From Lactarius indigo (lineage: Eukaryota > Basidiomycota > Agaricomycetes > Russulales > Russulaceae), in the NCBI GenBank assembly GCA_025766275.1, contig JAFKAC010000009.1:2046001-2110000 (forward strand): DNA of 64,000 bases, written 5' to 3'. The notes under the pieces are model-generated. The model did not search any database, was not told the DNA's origin, and worked only from the letters and a program-made list of their open reading frames with translations. Shown piece after piece: positions 44,799 to 59,200 of this stretch; positions within the stretch are counted from its first letter, which is position 1, and each line of letters starts with the position of its first letter. Made by a program: the position numbers and the translations under genes.

Positions 44799-45738
44799 AT
44801 GCGTGAATTCAATGCGGTTGTCCTTGGTGGTCGGTTCCTCTTCCTTCATCTCACGCGTGCCACAACTAATTTCGGCGCCAAAGCTGGAGGTGTTGGAAAG
44901 TCGGCTCTCACCGTTCGGTTTATGAGAGGTGAGTTTGTCGAAAACTATGACCCCACGATTCAAGGTGCGTACGCTCACCCCACACGTGTTTGCCTCACCT
45001 AATTCATCCGAACAGAGGAATACAGGAGGTCAATTGAAGTCGACGGGGAATTGACGTGGGTGGGTATTGTTTCCGCCAGTGCCGATCGAGCTGCCTATAC
45101 TACCGGCGGCTTGCAACGATCTCGCTTTCCATTGCGGTAGACTTTTGCGTGGAAAGCACCACCTTATCTCCGTACTGATAGTGTCCCCCTATATAGCTCG
45201 AGGTCCTCGACACTGCTGGTGCTGAGCAATTTACTGCTCTCAACGAACTATACATTACTTCTGGCCGCGGCTTCGTCCTCGTGTTCAGGTATGTTATCAT
45301 AGCTGGTATAGGCCGGACTCCTTTAAGGCTGACTACACGCTTACATCTAGCCTGACTCTTGAAGCCAGCCTACGAGAAGTGACAAGCCTTAGGCAGCAAA
45401 TTCTCCGCATAAAAGGGGAAAATAGTGTGAGTGACCGGCGACTGCCAACCTATCCCCACTGACGCATTGTCGCCCGGTGATTACAGGGAATTCCGATGGT
45501 ACTTGTTGGTACCAAACTTGATCTTACCAACGAGCGTGAGGTTTCGAGCGCTACCTTACGGGAGCTCGCAACACGTTGGAAGATCCCCGTGTACGAAACT
45601 TCGGCGAAGCGGGACTGGGACGTGCGGGAAGCATTTGAAGACCTTGTTCGACAAATGCGCGAATATTACCCCGTTGAATCCCCAAAGAAGAAGAAAAAAA
45701 GAGGTCTTCGCGGAAAGAGTCCTTGCATTATGATGTGA
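44799..45738 (+). CDS. RSR1: RSR1/Bud1 (Rap-like) small GTPase
   Basis: Ras-superfamily switch that directs polarity and bud or hyphal-tip site selection. Start [10 protein letters not shown]; after the first intron the P-loop is [19 protein letters not shown]. Switch I: NYDPTIQ then [15 protein letters not shown]. Switch [22 protein letters not shown], with Ala at the Ras-Gln61 position (Rap proteins have Thr). Then [32 protein letters not shown]4 as VLVGTKLDL (Thr-Lys-Leu-Asp rather than the usual Asn-Lys-x-Asp) and G5 ETSAKRD. The polybasic end ([12 protein letters not shown]) and the CAAX box CIMM predict prenylation and plasma-membrane binding. Introns are short. Complete at 213 residues or so. 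Confidence 0.9.
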
Positions 45739-46357
45739 GAAGAAGGACACACAACATCGTTAGCTTTCAGTTGCTCGCTCGTTTCTTGCTCTCCAATTTT
45801 CTTTGACACGATTCGTGGTTGTATCTTGGCTGACTATTGTCTTGGATTTGGATCTAATATATACACACGAACGATCATCTTCGCGTTGTCCTTCCCTCCT
45901 GGATACCGTATTTCATATAATTATTTTCGCTCTCTTGTCCCGGATCCTCTCCTTTCCGCAATGCTCATAATACAATACCGTAACAGTGACGGGGATCACT
46001 GCCGGCATTTTACAATGCGCCAATGTTACTGGGAACCATAAGGGGGTTCAGTTCTGAAAACCTGACCAATCGGGTTTCACGACGTCCCGCCAAGCGTCTC
46101 GGCCAAGTGTCCCGCATTGAGTCCCGCAGTTCCAATGTGTGACAGTGACGGTGACCATGAATCACGTGCCACGGTGTATTCGTAAGCAAGGCGTGGGAGC
46201 GAAAATCGGCGGGTTTTCGAGCCACCCGACTGACTCGCGGTTTGTTTCTGTCCTTTCATCATCCACGCCCCACACCCTCCACCCGCTTCTCATCCCTTTG
46301 TCTCCACAAAGCCCAGATTCTTCAGTTCCACCTGTCTCTTAGAAAAGGTTTTTCATA
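45739..46357. other. Intergenic between RSR1-like GTPase and DBP2
   Basis: No gene seen. The left part is the 3' UTR of the GTPase; a C/T-rich stretch at about 46250-46340 just before the start codon is the likely DBP2 promoter and 5' UTR. Confidence 0.4.
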
Positions 46358-49071
<2,714 letters not shown>

Positions 49072-49517
49072 TGAGACAGGTGACCCTCTTATCAGCTTGT
49101 TGCCGCTGTCGGGTACGTCTGAACACTGTTCATTCTGGGTTTGATGCCCAATGCACGCCTTCCTACTCGTCTTTTACATTCGGACAGCCGTTCCATTCAT
49201 CATGTGCAAATAGACCGCTTGGGATATGCTACGTTTAGAGTTTGCCGTAATACAAGTCTCCTTCGTTTTGTAATGTATTGGCCTACCTGTTTTGTTGTGG
49301 GGAGTATTACAGTATGTGTGATAGGTAAAGATGACCGTGACCGTGGCCAAATTTGCTCAAACACCAACCTCTTAACGATGGGGCAATCCCATACTAAACC
49401 CATATTACCGAAGCACGGGGAAAAACGGCAGATGGCATAAAATGTGGTCCAGATGACGTTCCGATAACGGAATAAAGTCATGCCAGTGGTAACAGGTTCC
49501 TTCCAACCTCTCACTTC
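49072..49517. other. Intergenic, no gene seen
   Basis: Holds the 3' UTR of DBP2 and the promoter of the first alpha/beta-hydrolase. The last 60 bp before the start resemble the region upstream of the second hydrolase copy (53660-53718: GTTCCTTCCA then CTCTCAC), so promoter sequence was duplicated together with the gene. Confidence 0.5.
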
Positions 49518-50666
49518 ATGGCCACTTCTGATATCGTCAAAGAAATACTGAATGTTGCCGGTCTGTCCACGAACGTATACACACGAATTAATTTGCGCGA
49601 TAAACGTACCTCAGAACCCGTCGTTGTACTGTTCTTCCTGCACGGAAGGACCGAGTCGGCTGACCAGGCTGATCCTACCGCGCGAGCTATATTTTCATGG
49701 GCAGCCGAGAAGGAAGCTACTTCACGAGAGACATCCCGGGACTTCATTGTGGTTACCTTCGTATGTGGCCACTCCAGCCCTACGGAGGTCGAGTGGTTTA
49801 TTGTCGGCTTCGTTTCTACGGTAGGACCAAAGGAACCACGGTAAGAGGACAGTGGATAAACGAGGGAACCTGGGATGGAGTAAGAAAGCGGACCAACACA
49901 ACGAACGTCATGCGTAAGTGCCCAATCGGTGTCCTCTTCTGGTACAATTCGCTGACTACCCGGTTTCCCTCCACCAATTCGCACAGGGTTGACATGTATA
50001 GCATCTTGAGTAAATCGGTGCCTGGTCCACTCTCATGACTAGTCGTGACGGGTTGTTTGCTTTGGCTGTAGTTGGCGCGGTGAAGGACATTTCCTTCCTC
50101 ATCGATGTCCTCCCGGCGTACCTCTTTCCGCGCGACGAACGCACCATCGCTGAATGGGTCCTCGCGGGCTTCAGCCTCGGAGGGCATGCGACGTGGCTCG
50201 CACTCGGGAATGGTACGCTACCCGTCCCCGTGATCGCACACAAGCAACATAGTAGACGCGTGTAACGTTCGTTCGTCCAGAGCCCAGGGTACGCATAGGC
50301 ATCCCGATCTGCGGCTGCCCGGACTATCTCGCGCTGATGGAACAGCGCGCGGATAAGCTTGGAATCCCGCGCACCGCGCCGTACTTCCCTGAATCGCTGC
50401 GAGCGCTCGTGGGCGCGTACGATCCCGTCGTGGCGCCGCCCGGTGCGTTCGTAGGGAAGCGGATACTCGCACTCTCGGGGGCGGACGATACGCTCGTGCC
50501 GTGGTCAGTGTCGCGCGCGTTTGTGGAGGCGCTGGACGTGGGGCCGCGCGGGAAGAAGAAGGTCGTGGTGCAGCCAGGGGTAAAGCACGAGTACACGGAC
50601 GAGATGAGGGAGGAGCTATTCAGGTTCTTTTGGGAGGAGGCTCTGGTCACTCGGCAGGAGATTTAG
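49518..50666 (+). CDS. Alpha/beta-hydrolase (serine esterase-type), copy 1
   Basis: Starts MATSDIVKEILNVAGLSTNV. Exon 1 carries PVVVLFFLHGRTESAD, the HG motif of the oxyanion side. Introns (first donor GTATGT at about 49761) link DQRNHGKRTVDKRGNLGWSK, VDMYSIL and IGAVKDISFLIDVLPAYLFP, then the nucleophile elbow VLAGFSLGGHATWLALGN (Ser in GFSLGG). The last exon gives EPRVRIGIPICGCPDYLAL, APYFPESLRALVGAYDP, the acid-loop GADDTLVPW (Asp) and KHEYTDEM (His). All three catalytic residues are therefore present. Substrate unknown; it looks like a fungal peptidase/esterase-type family with a cytosolic location (no signal peptide). It is paralogous to the gene at 53719-54889. Confidence 0.85.
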
Positions 50667-51427
50667 CACGCATCGATTGGCGAGGAATTGATTCGCGGAT
50701 TGAACATACCCAGATTTTTCCCTAGATTCTTTTCCCGCATTGTGTGTAGTACACCCCTTCATTCCCAATTTAATGTCAGGCGATCAGTAGCACAAAACTT
50801 CCAACCTCTGCTTCAAGAGGCCAGGTTTCATCAACACAGTTGACACGTTACACAGTCACATTCAGTGCCCAAAGCGCAGACTTGCACAAAGATAAATGGC
50901 CAGACCCAGAAACAAAGGTACTTCATCACCATACGGGAGCCCTTTTCTACTGCTGCCCTCCTCTACCTCCTCTATGGAGACCCGCGACAGACCGCTTTCA
51001 CTATCTTTGTCGCTCCCTGACCGATGACCAATTTTATCTTCCTTGTCAGCGCATGTCAGCAACCAGATATGACGAAACCCGCGGTAACATGCTCATCGCT
51101 TCGGCAGTCACGAATAAATGAGTCCAGTGGAGTGCCCGAAAGAGCTCTTCATAAGTTGGTACTCCGCGTCCGGAATTGGTATGGTTATGCTGGGTGGACA
51201 CCCGGTCCAATTATTGTTGCGGTTGATGTGGCACCACCGACCCAACACCAAGGACGGTTGTTAGCCTCTGGTCCATGTAATCCGCTTCCTGGATCATTCC
51301 TCGAACAGTACGGAGCTCGAGTACACGTCGTGGTTTCGGTTTCTTACTCTCCCCTAGCTGGAATTTGACAGGAGCCATCTACCACGCGTCCGACTATGTC
51401 AACTACGTCCTCCAGTTAAGGAACGAA
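50667..51427. other. Intergenic, no gene seen
   Basis: 760 bp between hydrolase copy 1 and the 3' end of the minus-strand F-box gene. Overlapping short frames on both strands have no recognisable features. Confidence 0.4.
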
Positions 51428-53095
51428 TCAACTGACCATGGTGAACAGTTCCCGGACAACATCCTCATCCTTCAGGGCAGCGAATGCAATATGTATATAC
51501 CTCTCAATGTTGCCCAGCATCGTATCAAGAGATTCTAAATTTTGGGTGTACTCGTGAATTGCACTGTCTGGAACTGGAGGACAGTCGGCAACCCCCTTGA
51601 ATGCTGGAGTAAGGAGATTATAAAAGCGAAATTGAACAAGAACAAACATATACGAACTACGATTCAAAGCCGATCTCTTCTGTACTTGAACCCATCTCTT
51701 TGCAAATGCGACCTCCTCTGCCGTTGGTCGTCCAATGTATGGTGAATTTATTTGCACGGGATGGCCGGAGACTCGACGCTGGGTAACAAATGACTCTACG
51801 GAGTCCCTCAATGGACCATGCATGTACATGGGTTGTACATGAACATTCTGCAGGGAAGGGAGTACAGTGGTATGCTCCTCGTTGGCTAGACGTAAGGCAT
51901 GCATGATTTCTACTGCAAATTCGCCGACCACACGAAAGTCCTTCGCGCCGTCGAATACACGAATAAGTCCCTGCCATTGTTCATCGTCCATGTCACCTGG
52001 CACACTTGATGGTCCAATCGTCATGACACCTAGGTCTTCTACATTGAATAGGAAAGAGGAAAAATGGTCACAAATCTGAGAAATGAAGAACAACTGCCAG
52101 TCTAATTGCTCGCACGATATTTGCAATCCAAGCCGTGCGATGGCCCCTGGCTGGGTGATGGTGATGGAAATGGAATTTCCGTAGGATAGAATTTCTGCCC
52201 GAAGGGGCGACCTCCGCATTGCTGTGCGGTTGATGAACTGGCCAAGTTGCAAAGCGTCCAGGGTAGGCTGGCTGAAGAACCTGATATCGATATTTTCGAG
52301 ACGAGGAGCATCGATTCTGGCTACGAGACTGTCCAAGTACTTGCTAATTCCTTGATATCTGAAGCGGGTGAGAGCTGGGAGAATAACGTGGTCCCCTGAC
52401 GGTGGAGGCAAGCGGAGGTAGTCTCGGCGGGGAGGGAGGGAAAGGAAATGAAGTGAAAGTGTTTCAAGTTGGGTCATCCCGCTCAAGGCATTTGCGAACG
52501 CTTCTGGGGGGAAATACCCAACACCGGGAATTTCTTTAAGTTGAAGATCTACGAGGTCCCGGGAGGGTAAAAGAAGCTGCGGGAGTGAGAAAATGGCAAT
52601 CCTGGTCGAGTGGAGAATACGGAGGCGATGGCCCCACCGAAAAGTACTGGGGAAGGTGAACTGCATGCTGTCTTGGGACAGAAGAACAAGCTCCTCTAAT
52701 TGCGAAAATGGTTCAGAAATTGTGGAAAGTTTGTTGAGGAGTGAGCTCGAGACTGTGAGCCTGATGGAGCAAACACGATCAGATTTCTCGAGAGCAGTCA
52801 TGATGTTGTCCTCGTCCCCTGGAGCAGGGGGACATAGCCTAGGAAATCCTCCGTAGTTCACGACGAGGGGGAAGGGTGGCCAACAATGTAGAGTCTTCAA
52901 GACGGGCGTTCCGTACGTACAGTAAAGTCGAAGATGTAGACCGAGGGGTGATGCAAATATGACCTGTCGCCAGCTTTGGCATACGTGCGCAAGCGTAAAC
53001 CAAAATGGCGGAGAGGCATCCAGGTAATGACGAAATATGTTCAGAAGGACGTCGTCAGAGAGCAACTCAATCATCACTGGCATCACTGGCATCAC
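51428..53095 (-). CDS. F-box protein, third paralog (555 aa)
   Basis: A single uninterrupted frame from 53095. F-box: IELLSDDVLLNIFRHYLDAS, followed by WRQVIFASPLGLHLRLYCTY. The central part matches module 2 of the double gene (DEDNIMTALEKSDRVCSIRL, SLHFLSLPPRRDYLRLP, YLDSLVARIDAPRLENIDIR, LRDSVESFVTQRRVSGHPVQ). The C-terminal end is different from both modules of the double gene: LVQFRFYNLLTPAFKGVADC then SAIHEYTQNLESLDTML and IHIAFAALKDEDVVREL. The start region has a small in-frame repeat (MPVMPVM). Probably an SCF substrate adaptor of unknown target. It lies in antisense orientation between two duplicated hydrolase genes. Confidence 0.82.
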   Translation of the reverse strand: MMPVMPVMIELLSDDVLLNIFRHYLDASPPFWFTLAHVCQSWRQVIFASPLGLHLRLYCTYGTPVLKTLHCWPPFPLVVNYGGFPRLCPPAPGDEDNIMTALEKSDRVCSIRLTVSSSLLNKLSTISEPFSQLEELVLLSQDSMQFTFPSTFRWGHRLRILHSTRIAIFSLPQLLLPSRDLVDLQLKEIPGVGYFPPEAFANALSGMTQLETLSLHFLSLPPRRDYLRLPPPSGDHVILPALTRFRYQGISKYLDSLVARIDAPRLENIDIRFFSQPTLDALQLGQFINRTAMRRSPLRAEILSYGNSISITITQPGAIARLGLQISCEQLDWQLFFISQICDHFSSFLFNVEDLGVMTIGPSSVPGDMDDEQWQGLIRVFDGAKDFRVVGEFAVEIMHALRLANEEHTTVLPSLQNVHVQPMYMHGPLRDSVESFVTQRRVSGHPVQINSPYIGRPTAEEVAFAKRWVQVQKRSALNRSSYMFVLVQFRFYNLLTPAFKGVADCPPVPDSAIHEYTQNLESLDTMLGNIERYIHIAFAALKDEDVVRELFTMVS

Positions 53096-53718
53096 CCGCT
53101 GAGAAAAAGGTCATTTCCTACACAGCCCGGCCCTATTTGAGGCCGCGGGTTCAGTACTTCGTAACTACTGTATCACCTTGCTTGACAATGTCATGTCCTG
53201 GGTGGCTTTCCTGCAGATCATGAATTCGAACACAGTGGATCTACTAACATAAGTACGCACTCAACAGGTCAAACAAAGACACTCGAAAAAAAATTGAATT
53301 GAAGCGTAAACAACTGTACAGGCCGAAGATGCGAACAAACTGAAATATAATCTCACAGATGGTATATTCAACACAAAGACCCAGGATACGAGTAATATAC
53401 GTACTTGAATCTACAAGCGACGACCGTGTGTTTACCTAGAAAGAAAGTATCAGACAGATGCATGGTCTATATTCAAGTAGTCCGATCAAGAGTCCGATCA
53501 CGAATCCGAAGATCGCGCAGGCAAGGCCACATACTCCGAGTCGCGTGCGCTGGTATAGTCTGTATCTCAACAAAACAGCAGATGGCATATACTTTCCGCA
53601 ATCGCCGGTTGAAACCATCGCGCCGATTCAAGAGTGTATGCGACCCGAATAATTCCGATCCGATAGCTAGTTAGAATAAGGTCATAGCGACAGACAGTTC
53701 CTTCCATCCTCTCACGCC
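53096..53718. other. Intergenic between F-box gene and hydrolase copy 2
   Basis: Divergent promoter region of the F-box gene (minus) and hydrolase copy 2 (plus). A minus-strand 60-codon frame (53436-53618) with a hydrophobic segment (GLACAIFGFVIGLLIGLLE) has no support beyond length. The last 60 bp resemble the upstream region of hydrolase copy 1. Confidence 0.45.
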
Positions 53719-54889
53719 ATGGCCACTTCTGATGTCGTCAAAGAAACATTTAACGTCGCCGGTCTGTCTACGAACCTGTACACACGAGCTAACTTGCGCG
53801 ACAAACGTACGTCAGGGCCCGTCGTTGTGTTATTCTTCTTGCACGGAAGAACCGAGTCGGCCGATCACATTGACCCAATCGCGCGAGCTGCATTTTCATG
53901 GGTGGCCGAGAAGGAAGCTTCATCGAGAGAGGCACACCGGGACTTCATAGTGGTCACCCTCGTATGTAGCCACTCCACCCCTACGGAGGTCAAATGGTTT
54001 ATATTCTCGGCTTTGTCCCCTCGGTAGGATCAACGAAACCACGGTAAGAGGATGGTGGATAAACGTGGGAACCTGGGATGGAGCAAGAACCCGGACCAAC
54101 ACAACGAACGTCAGGCGTAAGTGCTCAAGCAGCGTCCCTTCTAAAGTAGTTCGAAACGGTTGCTGACTAGCCCTCCCCCTACCAATTCGTATAGCGTTGA
54201 CATGTATAGCACCTTGAGTAATTCTATGCCTCCAGTCTACTCTCATGGCCGGTTGTGACGGGTTGGTTGTTTGATTTGGTTGTAGTTGGCGCGGTGAAGG
54301 ACATTTCCTTCCTCATCGATGTCCTCCCGGCGTACATATTTCCGCACGACGAGCGCACAGTCGGTGAATGGGTCCTCGCGGGCTTCAGCCTCGGAGGGCA
54401 TGCAACGTGGCTCGCACTCAGAAACGGTGCGCTACCCGTTTTCACGATCGCCCCCGCGCGTAATTGTGACGTATGCGTGCGTTCATTTCAGAGCCGCGGA
54501 TCCGCATAGGCATCCCAATCTGTGGTTGCGCGAATATTGTCAGGCTGCTAGAGCTGTACGCGGATAAGCTCGGATTCCCGCGCACCGCACCGTACTTCCC
54601 CGAGTCGCTGCGCGCGCTCGTGCGTGACTACGACCCCACTACGGCACCACCTGGCGCGTTCGTGGGGAAGCGGATACTGATGCTCTCGGGGACGGACGAC
54701 ACACTTGTGCCGTGGTCGGCGTCGCGCGCGTTTGTGGAAGCGCTGGACGTGGGGCCGCGCGGGAGGAAAAAGGTCATGTTGCTGCCAGGGAAGCACGGAT
54801 GTACGGACGAGATGAGGGATGAGTTGTTTCAGTTCTTGTGGGAAGAGGCTCTGGTTACTCGACAGGAGACCAGGATCTGTGCGCTTTGA
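53719..54889 (+). CDS. Alpha/beta-hydrolase (serine esterase-type), copy 2
   Basis: Paralog of the gene at 49518 with the same exon structure. Start MATSDVVKETFNVAGLSTNL; PVVVLFFLHGRTESADHIDP; after the first intron DQRNHGKRMVDKRGNLGWSK; then VDMYST and IGAVKDISFLIDVLPAYIFP; nucleophile elbow VLAGFSLGGHATWLALRN; EPRIRIGIPICGCANIVRLL; GTDDTLVPWSASRAF with the acid residue; KHGCTDEMRDEL with the catalytic His. All catalytic residues are kept and all introns have GT-AG ends, so this copy also looks functional. The last exon extends a few residues further (TRQETRICAL) than copy 1. Confidence 0.85.
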
Positions 54890-55153
54890 TTAGAGAATAA
54901 TGAAATATTAAGGTGAGGGGTTCGCGAGATTGAATAGTTTTCTGGTCCAAAGGAGCCTAGTCGCGTGACCTTGTTCAGGCATGGTCGCGCTTTGTGCGCC
55001 TCGTGGATGCCAGCAGATGGTTTTGCTTGTGGCTTTGCCACTAGGAGACCACACCACATTTCTTTCATCCCGGGAGACTTCACCAGCTTGACTCAACTGA
55101 TATAGCATACGTCACAATATCGTTGGTGTCGACGGCTCCACTATCTTCTGGCC

Positions 55154-55990
55154 ATGGCAGAACGGCGACGACCTGCGGCGAAAACAGACGTTCGGCCACT
55201 GCCCGAGGTTGAGTCTCACGAGATGCGGATAACCCAGGGCGGAAAGATTCGCGCATGGGTGGACTATGCCCTTGAATTTTTTGAGGTGAGCAGATCTATT
55301 GTCAATATGAAGAATCATGACATGGTTTATTGGCGCCTAGGAGAATGAAGAGAAGGCCTTAGTGCTACATACTCTCCCCGCAGTGAATAAGGGCGGTTCC
55401 ATTAAAAGTGGAAAGACGGGAGTTGATGCGGGCGACAACGACGAGGCCGATATCGCATTGAAAGATAAGAAGAAGGGACTCTCGCCGTCCACTATCACCA
55501 TCCCGCGTCTGATCACTGTCGCAGAGATTATAAAGAGAGAGTATTTACTCGCGATGGATGCCAAACGACTGCCAGACCTTGTGGGACTATACCAATACAA
55601 CGAGATAGGTTGCATTGAAAATGGTGTTGAAAATGAGGCGGATGAGGAAACAGACGAAAGTGCAGAAGATAGAATGAAGATGCTTGCAGAGGCGTTGGCA
55701 GGTAAAAAGTAAGCACATTCCTTCTTTGCAGGACCTGCGATCGATGCTGAAGAGATCACCAGTATAAAGATTGAGAGAACACCATATATGAGGATAACGT
55801 TATGTCGCAAAGAACTTGCCGGTATGAAAAATCGGGATACAACGTGAGTGATAGCAATCGATTGCATTGAGGTGTGATACTTATATCTACATGCAGTGCA
55901 CAGGCGCCGTTAAAGAGAAAGTTATCCAAGTCTGCGAGAGGGCGACTGAGAAAGAGACAGGCGAAAGCGGAGAATGGAAATCGGGAATAG
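55154..55990 (+). CDS. Alba-domain protein, RNase P/MRP Rpp25/Pop6-like
   Basis: The N-terminal part reads VESHEMRITQGGKIRAWVDY then ALEFFE, and after a 57-nt intron ENEEKALVLHTLPAVNKGGS; further on TITIPRLITVAEIIKREYLL. The order basic strand, KIR loop, helix, VLHT strand and VAEIIKR helix fits the Alba fold of the Rpp25/Pop6 group, which binds the RNA of RNase P and RNase MRP. A charged insert (GVENEADEETDESAEDRMK) follows the fold. Next exons: ITSIKIERTPYMRITLCRKE and, after a final intron ending ATGCAG (about 55894), a strongly basic end LKRKLSKSARGRLRKRQAK that could contact RNA. Assignment rests on pattern; no search was possible. Confidence 0.6.
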
Positions 55991-56255
55991 CCGAGCGTGG
56001 GCGCATACAGTCCGGTTTGTTACTCTGGCTCAGTGCTCACTGCGACGAGTGTTCCACTCGGCCTGTCCCTCCCTTCGCGTATATTTTCTTTCTTTTTTGG
56101 TTCTTCTCAATATTACTACGACATTATAAGGCGCTATTCCCTGTACAGGACATCTCAAACTTGCTTTTTTTTGAGAGAGGGAAAAGGGCTCGCAGTTCTT
56201 TCATTTAAATCCGGATCCGTGTCAAATCCTCTTTAAAGTAGCCGTCGCCCCTCTG

Positions 56256-59200
56256 ATGCCTCGTCGCGCTGCCGCCTCAGCCACCCCCGCCACTCCCGCT
56301 CCCCTCACGGGCAGCACCCACAACCAACAACTAGATGACCCCTTTGCCCCACAAGTCTCTCTTCTCCGACGCCAGTGGAAATGGGCTGCCTTTAGCCAAT
56401 TCTTCTACACATTTGCAGCGCTGTTTGCTTTGCATGATGTTTCTCTGACTGTACGTCATCTTCTCCTTCTCTCCTAAATCGCGTTCTTTTTCGCGACTTG
56501 TCCGCGATTTATCGTGTCATATGCGTTCCTTGACACACCCCTGCCTCCCTCCAGGACATAGAGGACGATTTGACGCGGTCTACCTCCATCGTCATCCATC
56601 GAGTGATCCACCGTTTGCTCGTAACGGCAACTCAGGACCGAAAATTATCGTGCGTATTGTTGGTTCTTTCACTTGTTCAAATGTCTCCTGATTCCATCCC
56701 GACGTCAGGTTGGAGAACTGGCAAACAGCTTTGCGAAAACAGTATAAGAAACGTGATCCTGATCTCAACCCAATTGGGTCGGAGCCTATCATCCAACTCT
56801 CAACTTCCGCGCCAGATTCGCCCGCCAGCGATGACGATGATGAAGACAGGGCTGATTCTGCAGGTCCTTCGTCAAATCCTCTCCATGGCGACGCACCTCA
56901 AGCCGACACCGTGAAGGGCGACGACCATTTAGTCGATGCTCCCCCGAGGGACTCCTTTAATGGAGTCAATATCGACGAGATGAAAGTAGAGTCAACGAGC
57001 ATCGCGACGACTCCCCAACCCGAACCCCAGGAGGAGAGCAAAGATTGGCTCACACTCCCGATGCTCACGAAACTCGACTCGTTACATCTTTTAACAGAGT
57101 GGCAGTTCCATAACGTGAACCGCCTCAGGACGATCATGAAAGATGATGACGAAACCGCTCAGTGGGCACGTATGTCTCCGTTTTGACCTGTTCCCTCGCT
57201 CACAAAGCCCTGTACAATAGCGCATCGAGCCAATGGGTTATGATTCAAAGGCGAATGCATATTGGCTAATCGGGCGTAAGTGGCCTCTATCGCTGTTGCC
57301 TCTTCATTCAAATAACCTCATTGCCTACCAGCCGACCGCCTCTGGATCCAGCGCACCATTCCAAAACCTCCGCGGAATCTCAAACGCAAGCGCGTACCGA
57401 GGAGACCCAAACCCAAACCCGAGGCTGCATTTACCGATGATGAGTCAGACATACCGCCAACCCCCAAGAAGCGCAAGGCCGCGGGCACCATCAGGATCCC
57501 CCCTGCTTCCTCTAGTACCCCCACCCGCGCTACGCGACAACGTCGTCCCCCGCCTTCACCTGATGACCTCGGCCCCGTTGCTAGTCGTGGTCCACGTGCG
57601 GCAAAAATGCAGGCTAGTGCGAAGCTCAGCGCTCAAGCCAAAGAACTGGCAGAGCTACAGCGCCAGGCGGCGCTGGAGGGCCGCCGATCAGGCAGGCGTG
57701 TTGCGTCACCGTCATCACCTCGGAGAGCTAGTCCACGACGCCCTTTGGGTACGCGCATGAGTGCACGTCTGCGAGGTGCAAACCAAACCGACGAAGAGTG
57801 GCAGGAGATCCCGAATGAGTGGCTCAATGATGGTGTCGAAGAGAGCGACGGTGTCTCGGCTAGCGAGCACGACAAGGAGGCAGATATAGGTCTCAATAGT
57901 GAACCCGAACACGGACCAGATCTGGACCCCGAGCCGGAACTCGATGCAGACATGGACACCCAAGTAACAAAGACTGGCCTGGAAAGCGACGACGATGCTG
58001 TCAGCGAACTGACGGAACTTTCGGAAATTACGCCACCCGCTACCGTCATTGTGACTCGTCCAAAGTCAAGACAAAGTTTGAAGAAGAGCGGTGACAGTCG
58101 GAAAAAGTCAAGCCGCTCTAAAGGGCAGACTCTGACTATCGACGCCTCCGCGCCCGAGGACGAGACCGAACCTGAGTGGCGTCCGCCAGATGATTTTATC
58201 GAGTGGGAGACAGTGCGTTATCTTCTCGTTCTTGCTCTAGCGGTTGTGATGACAGCCAGCTATCCAGATATGTGTTACCTTGTATGAATGGGAACACATT
58301 TGTGAACGCTTCGAAGGCGCTACGCATTACGCGGAGAAAGCGTTGTACAGACTACTTTCGCAACAAATCGTGCCTGCTATCACTGCGGAGCTTCGGGTAA
58401 GTAACTTCTTTAGAGATGCCAGGATCCAGTTTGAATGGAAAAAACAGGAGATACAAAGAAAGCGACATCTTGAAGAAGCTGTTTCACAACGCAAGCGTTC
58501 CTCGCGTCTCGCTGTGAAAGAGAACGAAAAGGAGGAGGCACGGCTAGCGGCTATGAAAAAGGCGGAGGAAGAAGATAAACTGAGCCGTGCGCGAAGGTTA
58601 GAGGCGAGACAGAAGAGGGAGGAAGAGGAGCGGCTTAAGAGGGAGGCAGCCCGGGAGAAGCGACGGCTGGATAGGGAGGAACGGGAAAGAAGGGCTCAAG
58701 CGGGAGCAGAACAACAGTGGGTCATATTGTTGAGATATTTTGCAAAATCACTGAGCTTCGCAGGTCGAATCCGAGTTCGTTGGTCGACGTCGTTGGAGAT
58801 GACTCGCACAATACTCTCACTAAACCGCCTAAAGGCAGGCCTGGTCGACCAAAAACGAAGGCAGTTGCCCAGGCGAACTCTTCGACCAGCGCAAGTGGTT
58901 CGCGAACACCAGTGGGCGAAGACTGGGTATTGGACTGCGATATCTGTCATCGTACTGGGGTCAACAAGGTCAATGAATTCTCCAATTCCGCAAGGGAACG
59001 ATCGCTTACACTCTTGGAAACTTCTTCAGGATGATGGGTCGCCTCTATTGTGTTGCGGGAAATGCTCAAAGTGGCAGCACATAGCGTGTCACGACTTGGC
59101 GGATCGCCAAGCAGGTCGACCTAAGCGCGATTGGGACAGAGAAGAGTTTATCTGCCGCGCCTGCCAGGACCGTAGTAGCGTCGTGAACGGCAACCAGGTC

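Noticed and set aside
53436..53618. Small minus-strand membrane protein
   Set aside because: Only one hydrophobic run in a 60-codon frame, with no homolog known to me and no expression signal.
58400..58416. 17-nt intron GTAAGTAACTTCTTTAG in the PHD-finger gene
   Set aside because: Too short to be spliced, and the frame is open through it.
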